Of a DNA stretch of 64,000 nt, positions 13,701-22,784 are shown piece by piece. The notes under the pieces were generated by a model. It did no database searches. It saw only the letters and a program-made list of their open reading frames with translations, and was not told the origin of the DNA. The position numbers were made by a program, and so were the translations under genes. Each line of letters opens with the position of its first letter. Position 1 is the stretch's first letter. This stretch comes from Typha latifolia (lineage: Eukaryota; Streptophyta; Magnoliopsida; Poales; Typhaceae). The stretch spans positions 4,092,001 to 4,156,000 of the forward strand of contig CM034111.1 of the NCBI GenBank assembly GCA_019914945.1, given 5' to 3'.

Positions 13701-16700
13701 ATGGGAATGACATGAAAATATATTGCACCATGGTACAATATATTTAACATGCTTTTATTTGTGCATGTTAGTTGTCTCATGCTTGCAGGTTACCAACATG
13801 AAAATATACTGTGCCATGGTACAATACCTAGATAGTGCCATCCACCTGCTCTCTGTTGGCATTCATCTCCATGGGTATCCCCATCCCCATATGCTCTCTG
13901 CCTGCCTGACGTTGCTCTTCATACCCACCTATACGCTATGAAAGGTTGAAAAGGGAATCTCTTCTGCTGGCAGGGTTTTAGGTGGAATTTGGTTTTGAAA
14001 CATCAAGGTTTAAGGTGGGATTTGGTTTTAAAGCATCAAATAGAGTAGAAGATATAAAATTAAGGACTAGGTCGACTTGGGCCAGTTTCTATCCATATGT
14101 CCGAACCAACCCAATATTAAGAGATAAATAACTGATGGGTCATGCTTGTAGAGCTCCGTTTAGAACTGAAACTGATCCAACAGTTACTGTTCTTCCTGTG
14201 ATGGATCTAAATGGACAACTAGTATGATTGCCTAAGCATTTGAGTACTAGTTCAGCAAGTATTAGGAGCATAGTGTTAGATCCATGAGATTGTCATAAAT
14301 AATTGGATCCTCCATTCAAGTCCTGATCTATGTAATTGACAAACTTAAAATTGTTGAGGGAGTGATTATGGGGTTCACTAGGTATAACACTCTTGGATGA
14401 TATTTTTCAAATAATGTGGTTCCTAATACAGATGAAATGTAAGGGCCTATGTAGGTCAATGAGTGTGGTTAGTTTTCTCATTTATGGTATATTACTGATT
14501 ACTCTGAAATACAATTGTGGGAATATAGAAATTGGATAATATTAACATTTAGCAATTTGATGCAGGTACAATTGATTCCTGCAGTCTTCTTATCATCTAA
14601 GAGAAGAACCTAGTTCCATCTATGGTTGGCTGTCCAAAAGATGGTCATAATAGGGCATAGTTTAGAATCTTTTTGAACGGACTGCCCTCATGATCATCTT
14701 CCTACTGATATATAGTGGTGACTGCTACATGCTGAATAACATTTATTTCAATTGTGTCTAGGTTCATATATATATATTCTTCTTCCAATATCTATCATTT
14801 CAATAAGTCTATCCAAATGACTTCTTCTGAAATTGGTAATTGATCTCCCAACATTCTCATCTTTGCCTAGCAAGATTTATTGTTCATTTGCTTACATGTT
14901 TCTTACCTCAAAAATTCCAAGTTATACCACTACAGTCTTGATATTCAAGTTATCCTTGGAGCAATATATAGATTTTATTTTGCTGCATATGCACAAATTG
15001 AAGTTATATTCTATGTTTTATCCTTATAATAATAATGTATGAATAGGTGAGGCATGAGCTGGAGTCTTGTAGAGAACAATGTAGTGTTCTGGAGCAAAGA
15101 TTTATTCTTTCCACTGAAAATGCCGAAAGAGAGAAGGAATTCAGGTTAATTCTTTTTTTGATAGTGCTTTTGGAAAAGAATGTGTTTCACCTAGAATATT
15201 AAATGTCAACAATGTCATGCATTCAAGCCCTCTGGGCGTGCAGCATATATATTGCCCAGATGCATTTAACCAGTAACATCCAAAATTTCCTAGTCTTTTC
15301 TTTTGTCCCTTGCTTTCTGCAAGGAACTCTCCATTGTGGAAGTTCGGATACGAATGGGCTTTAATTTTCGATAACAAGTGCCTCTGCAAGTCCAGATGGT
15401 GATGTTTTTGTTTCCTTCTTTTCTTGGTAATGATATTCCAGATGTTAGGCTTTCTAAGTTAGAATCTTCTGAGGATTTTACTTCATGATTTAGTATAAAT
15501 TAGAACAATAGGGTGAAATTCCTATTTTGCTTCTCGACTGATACACTACTTCTAGATGAATCTTTATCAGTGGTCTGTGCTATTCTATATAACTATACAA
15601 GGCATCTTCTGTTTGATATTCCTCGTGATGAAGATTATGTTTGTTTGATAAGAATTCATACTTAAGTCATTGTTTCCTTGAAATTAAGCAACAAATAATG
15701 GCAAATAATGCTGGAGCCAATTTTTGCATATATTTGTAATTTACATAGACATATCTCACTGATATTTCTTCACTTTCATCTAATGTTCCCTTCTATTTGT
15801 TTATTCTATCTTACAAAACCGAGCTAATTTTCAAGAAGTTTTAGTTGGACTTAATAAATTTCTTAACTCAGCTTAACATTTCCCAATCTAAAGCTTTTAA
15901 TCTATGAAACACGGACACTTCAAATAGCATGCCGTGTCCGTGTCCGACACTCGTCGGACACTCATTGGACACGTGTCGGATACTTCTACGACATACCTCA
16001 TATTTAAAAAATTATAGAATAAATTCGAACACTCCTTAGACACCTTTGGAAAACTTTTTGGACATAAGATTTATCATATACTATAAAAGTTGATAACATA
16101 AATTATCAATTTTAGAAAATTCCTACATATGCTATGTAAATATAATGCAACAATCACAAGTTAGTACATACAAGAAAATTAATATTAATGCAAATTATTG
16201 TAAAATCACAGATTCGCCTATGCCATCCACTGTAGTTAAGTAATGATAGTTAGTTATTTATTCTTAGGTAGTTAGATATTTATTCTTATAATATAGAATT
16301 GTCTTATCACATATTAGCATTATTATTTTTGGCTTTGTAGTATTGTATACGTTTTGTTTTTCTCTCATGAATAATTTATGCATGTTTGTGTATTTTTACT
16401 ATAAGTTTAGAAAAATATTTCTTTAAACATATCGATAATATATATGATGCTTTTATTTATTTATTTTGCCGTGTCCTAAATGTATCGTGTCCTTTTTTTA
16501 AAAATTTGTCGTATCCTCGTGTCGTATTCGTGTCCCGTATCCGTGTCTGTGCTTCTTAGCTTTTAATCATTCATTCAGGAAGTGATCAACTAATGTGATC
16601 AAGAGGTAGTACAAAATGAACTTGAGGACATAAATTATGTGAACTATGTCTGATGACAATAGTTATGAGAAATATGTCTACATATCTTTGCTTTTTCTTA

Positions 16701-19069
16701 AGCAGGATAGGAAAATCTCCACATGCTACTTGTGGAATATTAATTATAGACGGGTTTTCTTTATGTTGATAAGCACTACATATCACGAGTGAATACTTAG
16801 TTCATGCTCTTTCCAGGAAGGAAAGTGCAGATAGGGCACTTGAGTTATACCGAGCTCAAATTTTGAGCTGTTTTGCTTAGGAAGGTGGTCTTTATTATGA
16901 CTTACGAATTTCAGGTTTGATTTGTTCCCCTATAAAATAGGCTTTAAGAAGCCCATATTAATCCAAGCCCAAAGACCCATTAATTTTATGAAGTTTGGAG
17001 CAACACAGGCATTGCTCTGTTATAAGCGAGGCTTTGAATAGTGATATAAGGTCAGAATTCTGACCAAATTAGGCTGAATCCACTGAAGCTAAGATGTAAA
17101 AGAACATCTCCTTTTGCAGAACATAGCGAAACAAGAGGTAGATTCCTGTTGTACAAATTTCAAGGTTTGTTTCCATTGTTTGACTGTGAGATGCTCCTGT
17201 TATGTATCATATCATTCTTCAGTTCTAATGAGAAAATTCTACAAACTAACCAAATAGATAGAAGTTTAGATCTTAGATGCATTGATTCTATTTTGTTCAC
17301 TTCTTTTCTACTGTCATAGGAATGGCTCATTGAATATATATGGTGAGGTCTAATTGTGATTCCCAATTATTCATCCTAAATTCCAGAAAATGGGTTTTCT
17401 GAGAATGTGCGTCTTGAGACATCTTTTGCTATCCAGTATTCTGGAAGCTTCAGCAATTATTATTTGTTGATGATCAGTCTTAATTATTTAAAGAAGCTTA
17501 CCTTTTGTTTTATTTCCTGTCAGAGTTTACAGTAGATTGTAACACTGTACCTGTTGTTTATTGGTGTTCATTGACTTTTGACTATGGATTTGTGCTTTTC
17601 TCTGCATAGTGTGGTAAATACTCCAGAGCTTACTCATCTCAGAAATGAGCTACAAGAAAACATTGTCGACACTGTTGAAATTGAGGACGTAAGCCTTCTT
17701 GCGTGACTTGTTTTCTTTACTGTGCATTAACGTAGCTGGAGTAACAGTAAGTTATGGTACACTTCAGGTGAAGTCTAAAACTAGTCTTTGCCAGAAAGTG
17801 CAAAAGCTGCAGGAGCAAGCAAGCACTCCTGTTGGTGAAAAATATGAATCATTACTGCAACTCAAGGAGATGGATACAAAATCTGATTTGTTAACCTCTT
17901 TTAAGGTACAAATTGTCCATGTAGTGAACAAATATTTCCTGTACCGGAAAACAATTCTTGAATTAATAGTAGCTCTTACGAATCCTAATAGTCTCTAGCT
18001 GTGTTTCCTCTTTATACAGCTATTGCAAGCCAAAAGTGATTCAGATGAATTGGCAAAAAAGATATATAGCATGGAAGACAAGATGCACAATGTATGTCTG
18101 CCGTTTTGCTTTTTGTGCTTTTGCCAATCTAATAATTGCTATCTCTATTAGTTGCATAAAGTGCCTTATCTGTTATAAAAGATTGTCATGCCATGACACA
18201 AGGGCATGCCTGTATGTCTTGATGGCAAGGTGCCAGTTTAACCAGTATGCTTGGCACTGCCTAACATGCTTTGGTATTATGATCTTTCATATGTAAAATG
18301 AAGCTTCACTTAAATTTCTTTCATCAGGTATTGTGTAAAATGATACAGTTTCAAACATTTTTTTTATGAATGTTACACCTAGGTGTTGTATCTACAAGCT
18401 CTAATCTTCTACCAACCAAGATCAAGAATTTGGTGATTTTATGGCATTTTGGGTAGACACGAGGTGTATCATGATGATACTCCTAGTGCTGGTTCTGATA
18501 CCTATTGGCACCTTTATATTTCCAGTCCTCGAGTAGAAAACTTGAACCTTACTTTGATTACCGAATTATTATTTGTTTACTCATGATTTGTCCTAGAATT
18601 CCTCACCCATATTTCTCTCAAGCTTCATCAGATATTGCAATGATATGCTTCCTGTTTTACGTTGCTCAGGCCCATACTCATTTTAGGTCTTTAGCACAAC
18701 ATCTATATTACAAACATTGATGAGTGAGCGCATTCAGATACCCATTAAATACCAGTAGTTTTTTTTTTCTGTTAAATGCAATTCTTACACATGATGTAGT
18801 GCAGCTCAAGTAGTATTTGCAGTCAATTAACAAGTTCATATTTACAGGAAGCTCTGAAGTACAATAAGGAAAAGACAAAGCTCAGGATGCAGCTTCGTTC
18901 AACGCAAGCAAAGTTAGATGCGTTCCGCGGAAGATATGAAGAGGTGATGAATGAGATGAACCTCATGAACAGAAAATTTCAAGAAGCATCTACCAACTTG
19001 AAGAAGCAACTTGCTGCTTATGGAGTTGAAATACTTAGCTTGAAGAAACAACTTGCAACCAAAGAATGA
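57..19069 (+). CDS. Kinesin-like protein, KIN-7O / CENP-E-like, C-terminal part (19 exons, 5' partial)
   Basis: The 3' part of a multi-exon gene; the 5' end, including any motor domain, is left of the window. Nineteen GT-AG exons join in phase to 841 codons plus a TGA at 19067-19069. The product is almost entirely charged, heptad-like coiled coil. Recalled family features that fit are a short exon with a TWCPG motif (57-113), an [12 protein letters not shown] block (2478-2663), and a last exon beginning [14 protein letters not shown] and ending LKKQLATKE. These resemble plant CENP-E-like kinesins of the KIN-7 class, which act on microtubules during cell division. That the motor is upstream is inferred; no kinesin catalytic motif is visible here. 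Introns make up most of the span and three hold recognisable transposons. An alternative is another long coiled-coil protein. A homology search with the joined exons would decide it. Confidence 0.7.
114..2010 (+). other. Intron of the KIN-7-like gene, no conserved coding
   Basis: AT-rich intron of 1.9 kb. Short open frames inside (for example 673-918) are unsupported. The only structured piece is the decayed hAT-like relic at about 1041-1432. Confidence 0.6.
1041..1432. mobile_element. Decayed non-autonomous hAT-like relic
   Basis: Starts CAAGGTTTTAAAAG, resembling the terminal repeat of the better element at 4354. It contains the same kind of GC-rich subterminal text (GCGCTAGGCGGGTGCCTAGG near 1098, and GGGCGGTCACCTAGG near 1337). 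The right end near 1432, read in reverse, begins CAATTATTTTAAA. The flanking 8-mers match only in part, so the boundaries are approximate. Confidence 0.35.
4354..5328. mobile_element. Non-autonomous hAT-type element with 8-bp target duplication
   Basis: A 975-bp insertion in a kinesin-gene intron. The left end is CAATGTTTTGAAAAGC. The right end, read in reverse complement, is CAAGGTATTGAAAAGC. Flanks are TATGTGGT (4346-4353) and CATGTGGT (5329-5336), an 8-bp duplication with one mismatch, as expected for hAT transposons. Subterminal regions are GC-rich with repeated CGCCTAGGCGG-like and GGCGGGCC-like text, while the middle is AT-rich with a GA microsatellite at 5033-5075. No transposase frame is visible, so it is a deletion derivative or MITE-like element. 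Confidence 0.8.
5033..5075 (+). repeat. GA dinucleotide microsatellite
   Basis: About 20 uninterrupted GA units inside the hAT element at 4354-5328. Confidence 0.9.
5337..6294 (+). other. Intron remainder after the hAT element
   Basis: AT-rich intronic sequence up to the acceptor before exon 6295. I see no exon, repeat or coding relic in it. Confidence 0.5.
6295..7136 (+). CDS. KIN-7-like gene, exon block 2 (4 exons)
   Basis: Exons 6295-6408, 6500-6586, 6664-6867 and 6966-7136, all phase 0. The translation is rich in Glu, Lys, Leu and Ser, for example [18 protein letters not shown], and reads as continuous coiled coil. Introns between them are 77 to 98 bp, in contrast with the 2.5-kb intron before the block and the 5.1-kb intron after it, both enlarged by transposons. 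Confidence 0.8.
7623..7698 (+). repeat. Compound TA/GA microsatellite
   Basis: A run of TA units passes directly into a run of GA units in the intron after exon 6966-7136. Confidence 0.9.
8430..9338 (-). pseudogene. Integrase fragments and chromodomain relic
   Basis: The frame at 9338-9090 has the HHCC-type pattern, with [13 protein letters not shown] and [12 protein letters not shown]. After it the reading jumps straight to [13 protein letters not shown] (about 9116-9080 downwards), which in related elements follows the catalytic core, so the core has been deleted. The C-terminal part includes [17 protein letters not shown] (8784-8581) and a chromodomain tail. Not functional. Confidence 0.7.
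9725..10228 (-). pseudogene. Reverse transcriptase / RNase H fragment of the chromovirus
   Basis: A 167-residue frame that starts inside the reverse transcriptase near the YFDDIL active-site motif. It passes through the connection region (FLGFIV, FYRRFI) and enters RNase H at [15 protein letters not shown], where it stops. The upstream half of the reverse transcriptase is visible at 10230-10620 but is broken by stops and frameshifts. Confidence 0.85.
11620..12087 (-). pseudogene. gag fragment of the chromovirus
   Basis: A 155-residue frame containing the retrotransposon gag signature: [10 protein letters not shown], then [10 protein letters not shown], a YVSQFEKY segment and [14 protein letters not shown]. 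The N-terminal part before the match does not resemble gag, and no zinc knuckle is joined in frame. It is a coding relic, not a host gene. Confidence 0.75.
12242..12875 (+). CDS. KIN-7-like gene, exon block 3 (3 exons)
   Basis: Exons 12242-12448, 12574-12663 and 12738-12875, all phase 0, coding coiled coil that starts [20 protein letters not shown] and ends HRLSEDLSE. The block resumes the same gene 5.1 kb downstream of exon 6966-7136. The gap between them holds a reverse-oriented chromovirus relic. The acceptor at 12240-12241 follows a pyrimidine-rich tract. Confidence 0.8.
12876..15046 (+). other. Intron with local duplications
   Basis: A 2.2-kb AT-rich intron. It contains a direct duplication (13050-13167 and 13173-13319) and three copies of a CATGAAAATAT...GGTACAAT motif (about 13667-13833). 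No coding relic is recognised. Confidence 0.5.
13050..13319 (+). repeat. Two-copy direct duplication in an intron
   Basis: Two adjacent copies (13050-13167 and 13173-13319) share GATGTTAGAATGTT-like starts, CTCTTTATCAGATTT, CCTGAGTTGATATTGTC, and AACAAATAATNGGGCAC ends. Copy 2 has a short insertion. The copies have clearly diverged, so the duplication is old. Confidence 0.75.
15047..19069 (+). CDS. KIN-7-like gene, terminal exons (5 exons, stop at 19067)
   Basis: Exons 15047-15144 (ends phase 2), 17610-17688 (starts phase 2), 17768-17905, 18020-18091 and 18848-19069. The 98-bp and 79-bp exons sum to whole codons, so they join directly. A possible extra exon starts at 16817 (separate entry). 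The last exon codes a basic coiled coil, including [18 protein letters not shown], then ends in TGA. The 3' untranslated region probably runs from 19070 towards 19440. I could not fix the poly(A) site. Confidence 0.75.
15903..16557. mobile_element. Mutator-like non-autonomous element with 11-bp target duplication
   Basis: A 655-bp insertion flanked by identical 11-bp direct repeats AGCTTTTAATC (15892-15902 and 16558-16568). Its ends form imperfect inverted repeats: TATGAAACACGGACAC on the left against AAGAAGCACAGACACGG on the right in reverse complement. Subterminal regions repeat CCGTGTCCGTGTCCGACAC-like text, and the interior is AT-rich without a transposase frame. A 9 to 11-bp duplication fits Mutator-like elements. 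The superfamily assignment is inferred from that alone. Confidence 0.7.
16817..16880 (+). other. Possible alternative or broken exon of the KIN-7-like gene
   Basis: A good acceptor (TTCCAG ending at 16816) is followed by an open frame in the phase left by exon 15047-15144. It reads [19 protein letters not shown] and then meets TAG at 16878-16880. A GT at 16844 would give a 27-bp micro-exon (16817-16843) that keeps the reading frame into exon 17610. Skipping the segment also keeps the frame. It could be a micro-exon, a decayed exon, or an alternative 3' end. Coding character is plausible but unproven. Confidence 0.35.
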
Positions 19070-19607
19070 ATTTTGCCGTAGAGTCCAGCCAATAGAAGAA
19101 TCTAAATTTTGTTAGCTGCTGAAGTTCCCAGTTCACAAGAGAGCACATAACATTAGGGAGCCACAACTACCACAATATTAGAAGTTAGTCAGGTTCTCGA
19201 CACAGATCATCTCAATACAGCATCTTAGATTATTTCAGTACCCTGATGCTGTGCTCCTGCTAATGTATCGTGAAAAAGAAAACACAGTAGTGTGGCCAAC
19301 ATATGATATAATGTCTATTTATTATCTATCAATAGATAAATGTTTGAAAGATGTCCTGCTGATTATGTATTTTATGGATAGATGTGGTCGAACCAATGGT
19401 TATATATTGAATCAATTACATACTCATGTTTCTTAAAACAAGAACAATAATTAGCAGGACAAGTTGCAGGTATTGGATTAATTTATGCTGCCTATTTGGT
19501 GGAATACATTGTTGAAAAATAGGAGAGCTAATAGTATGAAATTGAAGCTGACAAAAGATGTCTTCAATACAAATAAATACACACTACGGTTCATGCACTA
19601 GAGTGAG
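19070..19607. other. Convergent intergenic region
   Basis: About 540 bp between the stop of the plus-strand kinesin-like gene and the stop of the minus-strand PPR gene. It must hold both 3' untranslated regions. No other feature is recognised. Confidence 0.7.
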
Positions 19608-20923
19608 CTAGTCAGTGGAATCCAAACCTGCACTTTGTCCCAATTGGCCCTGAGGCTGGCAAATCCAATGCAACCCATCCAACAAATCAGTGTACATCCT
19701 CCGATCCATGTTCCCTCTCTTCTTTGACAATTCGTCGAGCAACTCGAAGGCCTTCTCCGCCCTCCCCTCCCTACAAAGCCCCTCAAGCAGTGTCCTATAT
19801 GTCAACAAATCTGGCCCCTTTCCGCTCCCATTCCCTAACATATCGAACGTCACCTCAATTGCCTCCTCAAACCTACTCTCCAATGCAAGACTTGAGATCA
19901 CCGCCATGTAAACCGTTGCCCCTGGCACTAAACCCTTCTTCCTCATCTCTCCGAAGAAGTCCATCGCTTGATTTAACCTTCCCTTCTCGCACAGCCCTTT
20001 TACAATGTACCTGTTTAAAAATGAGAGATTACAAGCCACACTCCATATCGTCTCAAAAAGATCTTGATTTCAAAACAGTAAGACCTATTGTCTATAATGG
20101 TGAGTGAACCATACCCGTAGGAGAATTCGTTGGGCTCGCAGCAATAGAGACCCATCTCTTTGAAAACGCGAATGGCATCGTCCATCTCAAGGCATCTGGA
20201 GTACGCCTTGATGATTTGGTTGAGCGCGAAGACGTCGGGGACGATCCCCGCCGCCTTCATTTGCCTCGCGAGGGATCGCACCGCGTGCAGGTAGACGTGC
20301 GCCACCGGCGGCTTCCCGATCCGCCGGAGCACCGCCGAGAGCAGCATCGAGTAGGTCTCAAGATTTGGCCGGCAAGTGCCGCCGGCATCGGAATTGGATC
20401 GCCGCTGCATCTTCTTGAACAAGTCGAAGGCCTTCGAGAAGAGGTGGCGGCGGGAACAGCAGAACCGGGCGGCGGCGTTGAGGAGCGGGAGGTCGGGCGG
20501 GCAGGCTCCGGCGAGGATCTCGTCGACTAGGGCCTCGGCGGCGGCGAAGCGGCGGGAGGAGACGGCGGCGGAGAGGGCGGCGAGGTAGGCGGATGGAGGG
20601 TGGCGGTAGCCGGGGCGGAGGGAGGCCCAGCGGAAGAGGTCGAGGGCGAGGTCGGGGTCCGGCTCCGATCTGACGGCGGCGGCGAGGTCGTCGCCCGAGA
20701 AGCCCGGTTTGAGGCGGTCGACCCAGGAGTCGAATTGCTTCTCGAGCTGGGTGGGGCCGCGAAGATAAGGGTTAGGGTTTTGTTCGGTGGAGGAGGAACA
20801 GAGGTGACGAGAGAGGAAGAACGAATCATGGTTAACGTTAGGGTTTTGGGGAGGAAGGAGGAGGAAGAGGCGCTTGGATTGGAAGAAGATAGGAGAGAGG
20901 CGGAGTTTGGGTACGAGGCTCAT
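19608..20923 (-). CDS. Pentatricopeptide repeat (PPR) protein, P class, probably mitochondrial
   Basis: Complete gene: exon 1 20923-20115, a 104-bp intron (20114-20011), exon 2 20010-19608, coding 403 residues. The ATG at 20923 gives a basic, Ser/Leu-rich start (MSLVPKLRLSPIFFQSKR) typical of an organelle targeting peptide. Helical PPR repeats follow from about residue 130, for instance NQIIKAYSRCLEMDDAIRVF, YIVKGLCEKGRLNQAMDFF and LLEGLCREGRAEKAFELL. No E, DYW or SMR tail is present, so it is P class and likely binds organellar RNA. The layout and the FRWASLRPGYRHPPSAYL block recall the Arabidopsis At3g25210 type, from memory. Exon 1 is strongly GC-rich, which drives long spurious frames on the other strand. 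The splice joins FSYG to YIVKG. Confidence 0.9.
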
Positions 20924-20992
20924 TTCGAATTGGAATTGCAGTTAAGTCGCCACTTTGTATGTTAGCTTGTAAAACACAAGCAGCAGCCAGAG

Positions 20993-21025
<33 letters not shown>

Positions 21026-21041
21026 TATTTTTTTTTTTTTT
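20993..21041. repeat. TTA microsatellite next to a poly(T) run
   Basis: About 10 TTA/ATT units followed by a T run. On the minus strand this is a poly(A) run passing into AAT units, which suits the decayed A-tail of the minus-strand LINE just upstream. It sits about 70 bp upstream of the PPR start codon. Confidence 0.7.
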
Positions 21042-21293
21042 AATATTCATGAGCTCGAAGCCTAAATATGAGTTGGACAAAAGACTAATTCTCCCCAGAT
21101 ATAGAAACACTTAAACCCCACTGAGTTTTTAGTTGTTTAGTCTAGGTTTTAAGTCATATGCATTGCCGAACATTTGCTCCGAGACCGTTACGCTTTCGAG
21201 CTATCAAGCCAACCGCACTGTCGAGCGATCAACCGAATCGAACCAAATCACTAAACCATTAAACCACAAGCTAACTGTATTCCAATTCGCTTG

Positions 21294-21629
21294 CTATAAT
21301 AAGCGCGGTATCAAAAAGTAAGCACAGAAATGAAAACTCAAGAGACAAGACAAGATGGACTCAAAAATATAGATCAACCACCTTGTTTGCCTCTCGGAAA
21401 GTGTGTTTAATGTCAATGCCATCAAAACGTTGACACATTGTCCTACAGTCTTCCAAAAGATATTTGATCTTCCAAGAGGGATCATCACTTGACTTAGCAG
21501 GTTCACTAGGATATTGGAATCTGATTTCACCATAACAAATTGCATCCCCAGCTTGATTGCCTTACCTAAGGCCATGTGCATTGCCAATGTCTCTGTCTGG
21601 AGAGCAGACTCAACTACGATTGCCTTCAT
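21294..21629 (-). pseudogene. RNase H-like domain fragment (LINE ORF2 end)
   Basis: A 111-residue frame with the plant RNase H-like pattern: a glutamate in LQTETLAMHMALG, a GMQFVMVKSDSN strand with an Asp, and a trailing NTLSER. It lacks the first catalytic Asp segment in frame and ends in unrelated sequence, so it is a relic. Confidence 0.6.
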
Positions 21630-22784
21630 CCCTACACATTGGAACCCTCCATTAGGGTATTTGATTACAAAAGTGCCCCCTTATGCACAAGAGCAGAGGT
21701 ACAAAAAAGAAATGGTATTAGCATCACTGACTTGCAGTCATTTTATATGGGATTTTTGGTGCCACTTGACAACAATTTGTCTAAGCACAACCAAGTGCTT
21801 GTGGTTGAGACACTTCAACTTCATGAGGTAGTAGGATTAGCCAGCCCCATAGCATCCTTAAGCTCAACCTAATTAATGGTAATCTTAGTATTAGCTGAAT
21901 TTGACTCCAATCTACCAACAAATGAATGATTCCAGTTCAAAAGGTTATGCTTAACTGAGCAAAGAAGATGAGAAATCCTATGCATGGGGGAGGAACAAGA
22001 TCACTTAGCCCAAACAAATTCAACCACATCTTTCCATTCCAAAAATTCAAGCTAGAAATGTTCAAAATGAAAAATCTTTTTGGTAAGTTCAATCTTGCTA
22101 GTGCAACTAATAAATAAAAGAGCGTTATTAGACGAAATGCTTTTAAGGTGAATAACAGAGGCATTAGAGAAAAGATGAATACAGTAAGAATTAGAAAAGA
22201 CTATCAAGCCTTTCACAAATTCTAGCCACCCCCTCCTAGTTGTTACAATAAGTATAATGAACTCCGAAAAAACCCAAATCGATAAAAGGATGAGCATCCT
22301 TATGCTAAGAACCTTCTTCTTACTACAAGGATGAGCTTCTCTTTCTCGGTCGCTTTGGCTGCTACACCATGACTGCCTCCATGGCTTTCTTCATTATTCT
22401 TTTCCAAGGTCTGCTTAATCTTTTCAGCAACTTTGTAGTGCTCGACCAATTTTAAGGCCTCCTTCTCTTTATCTCCATGAGCCAGATTCCGACTGCTGTA
22501 CGTTATCTTAGCTTGGCCATAAGAGAAGAAGAAGGATGGGAGTCATTCTTCCTAGCCCTGACACCAAGCTTGCCACCATTACTCAGTGTTGCTAAAGTGA
22601 CCCTTGAGGTAACCCTTAGATCTCAGCCCTCCACAAGACCCAATGTGAACCTGGACCCCATTATAATCATATATCTTTTTAGTGTTAGGAAGGACAGAAA
22701 AGGCAACAACCTTGCCCTTATTCTTTCCCTATTCTGATTTGCCTTGAAAGGTCGTTGAGGAAAATCCTCCTTAGTCGGGGTACC

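Noticed and set aside
19690..20107. Plus-strand frames over PPR exon 2
   Set aside because: Antisense shadows; the minus-strand PPR reading has repeats and a consistent splice.
20216..20965. Plus-strand frames opposite the PPR gene
   Set aside because: Shadows of the GC-rich first PPR exon; no independent signal.
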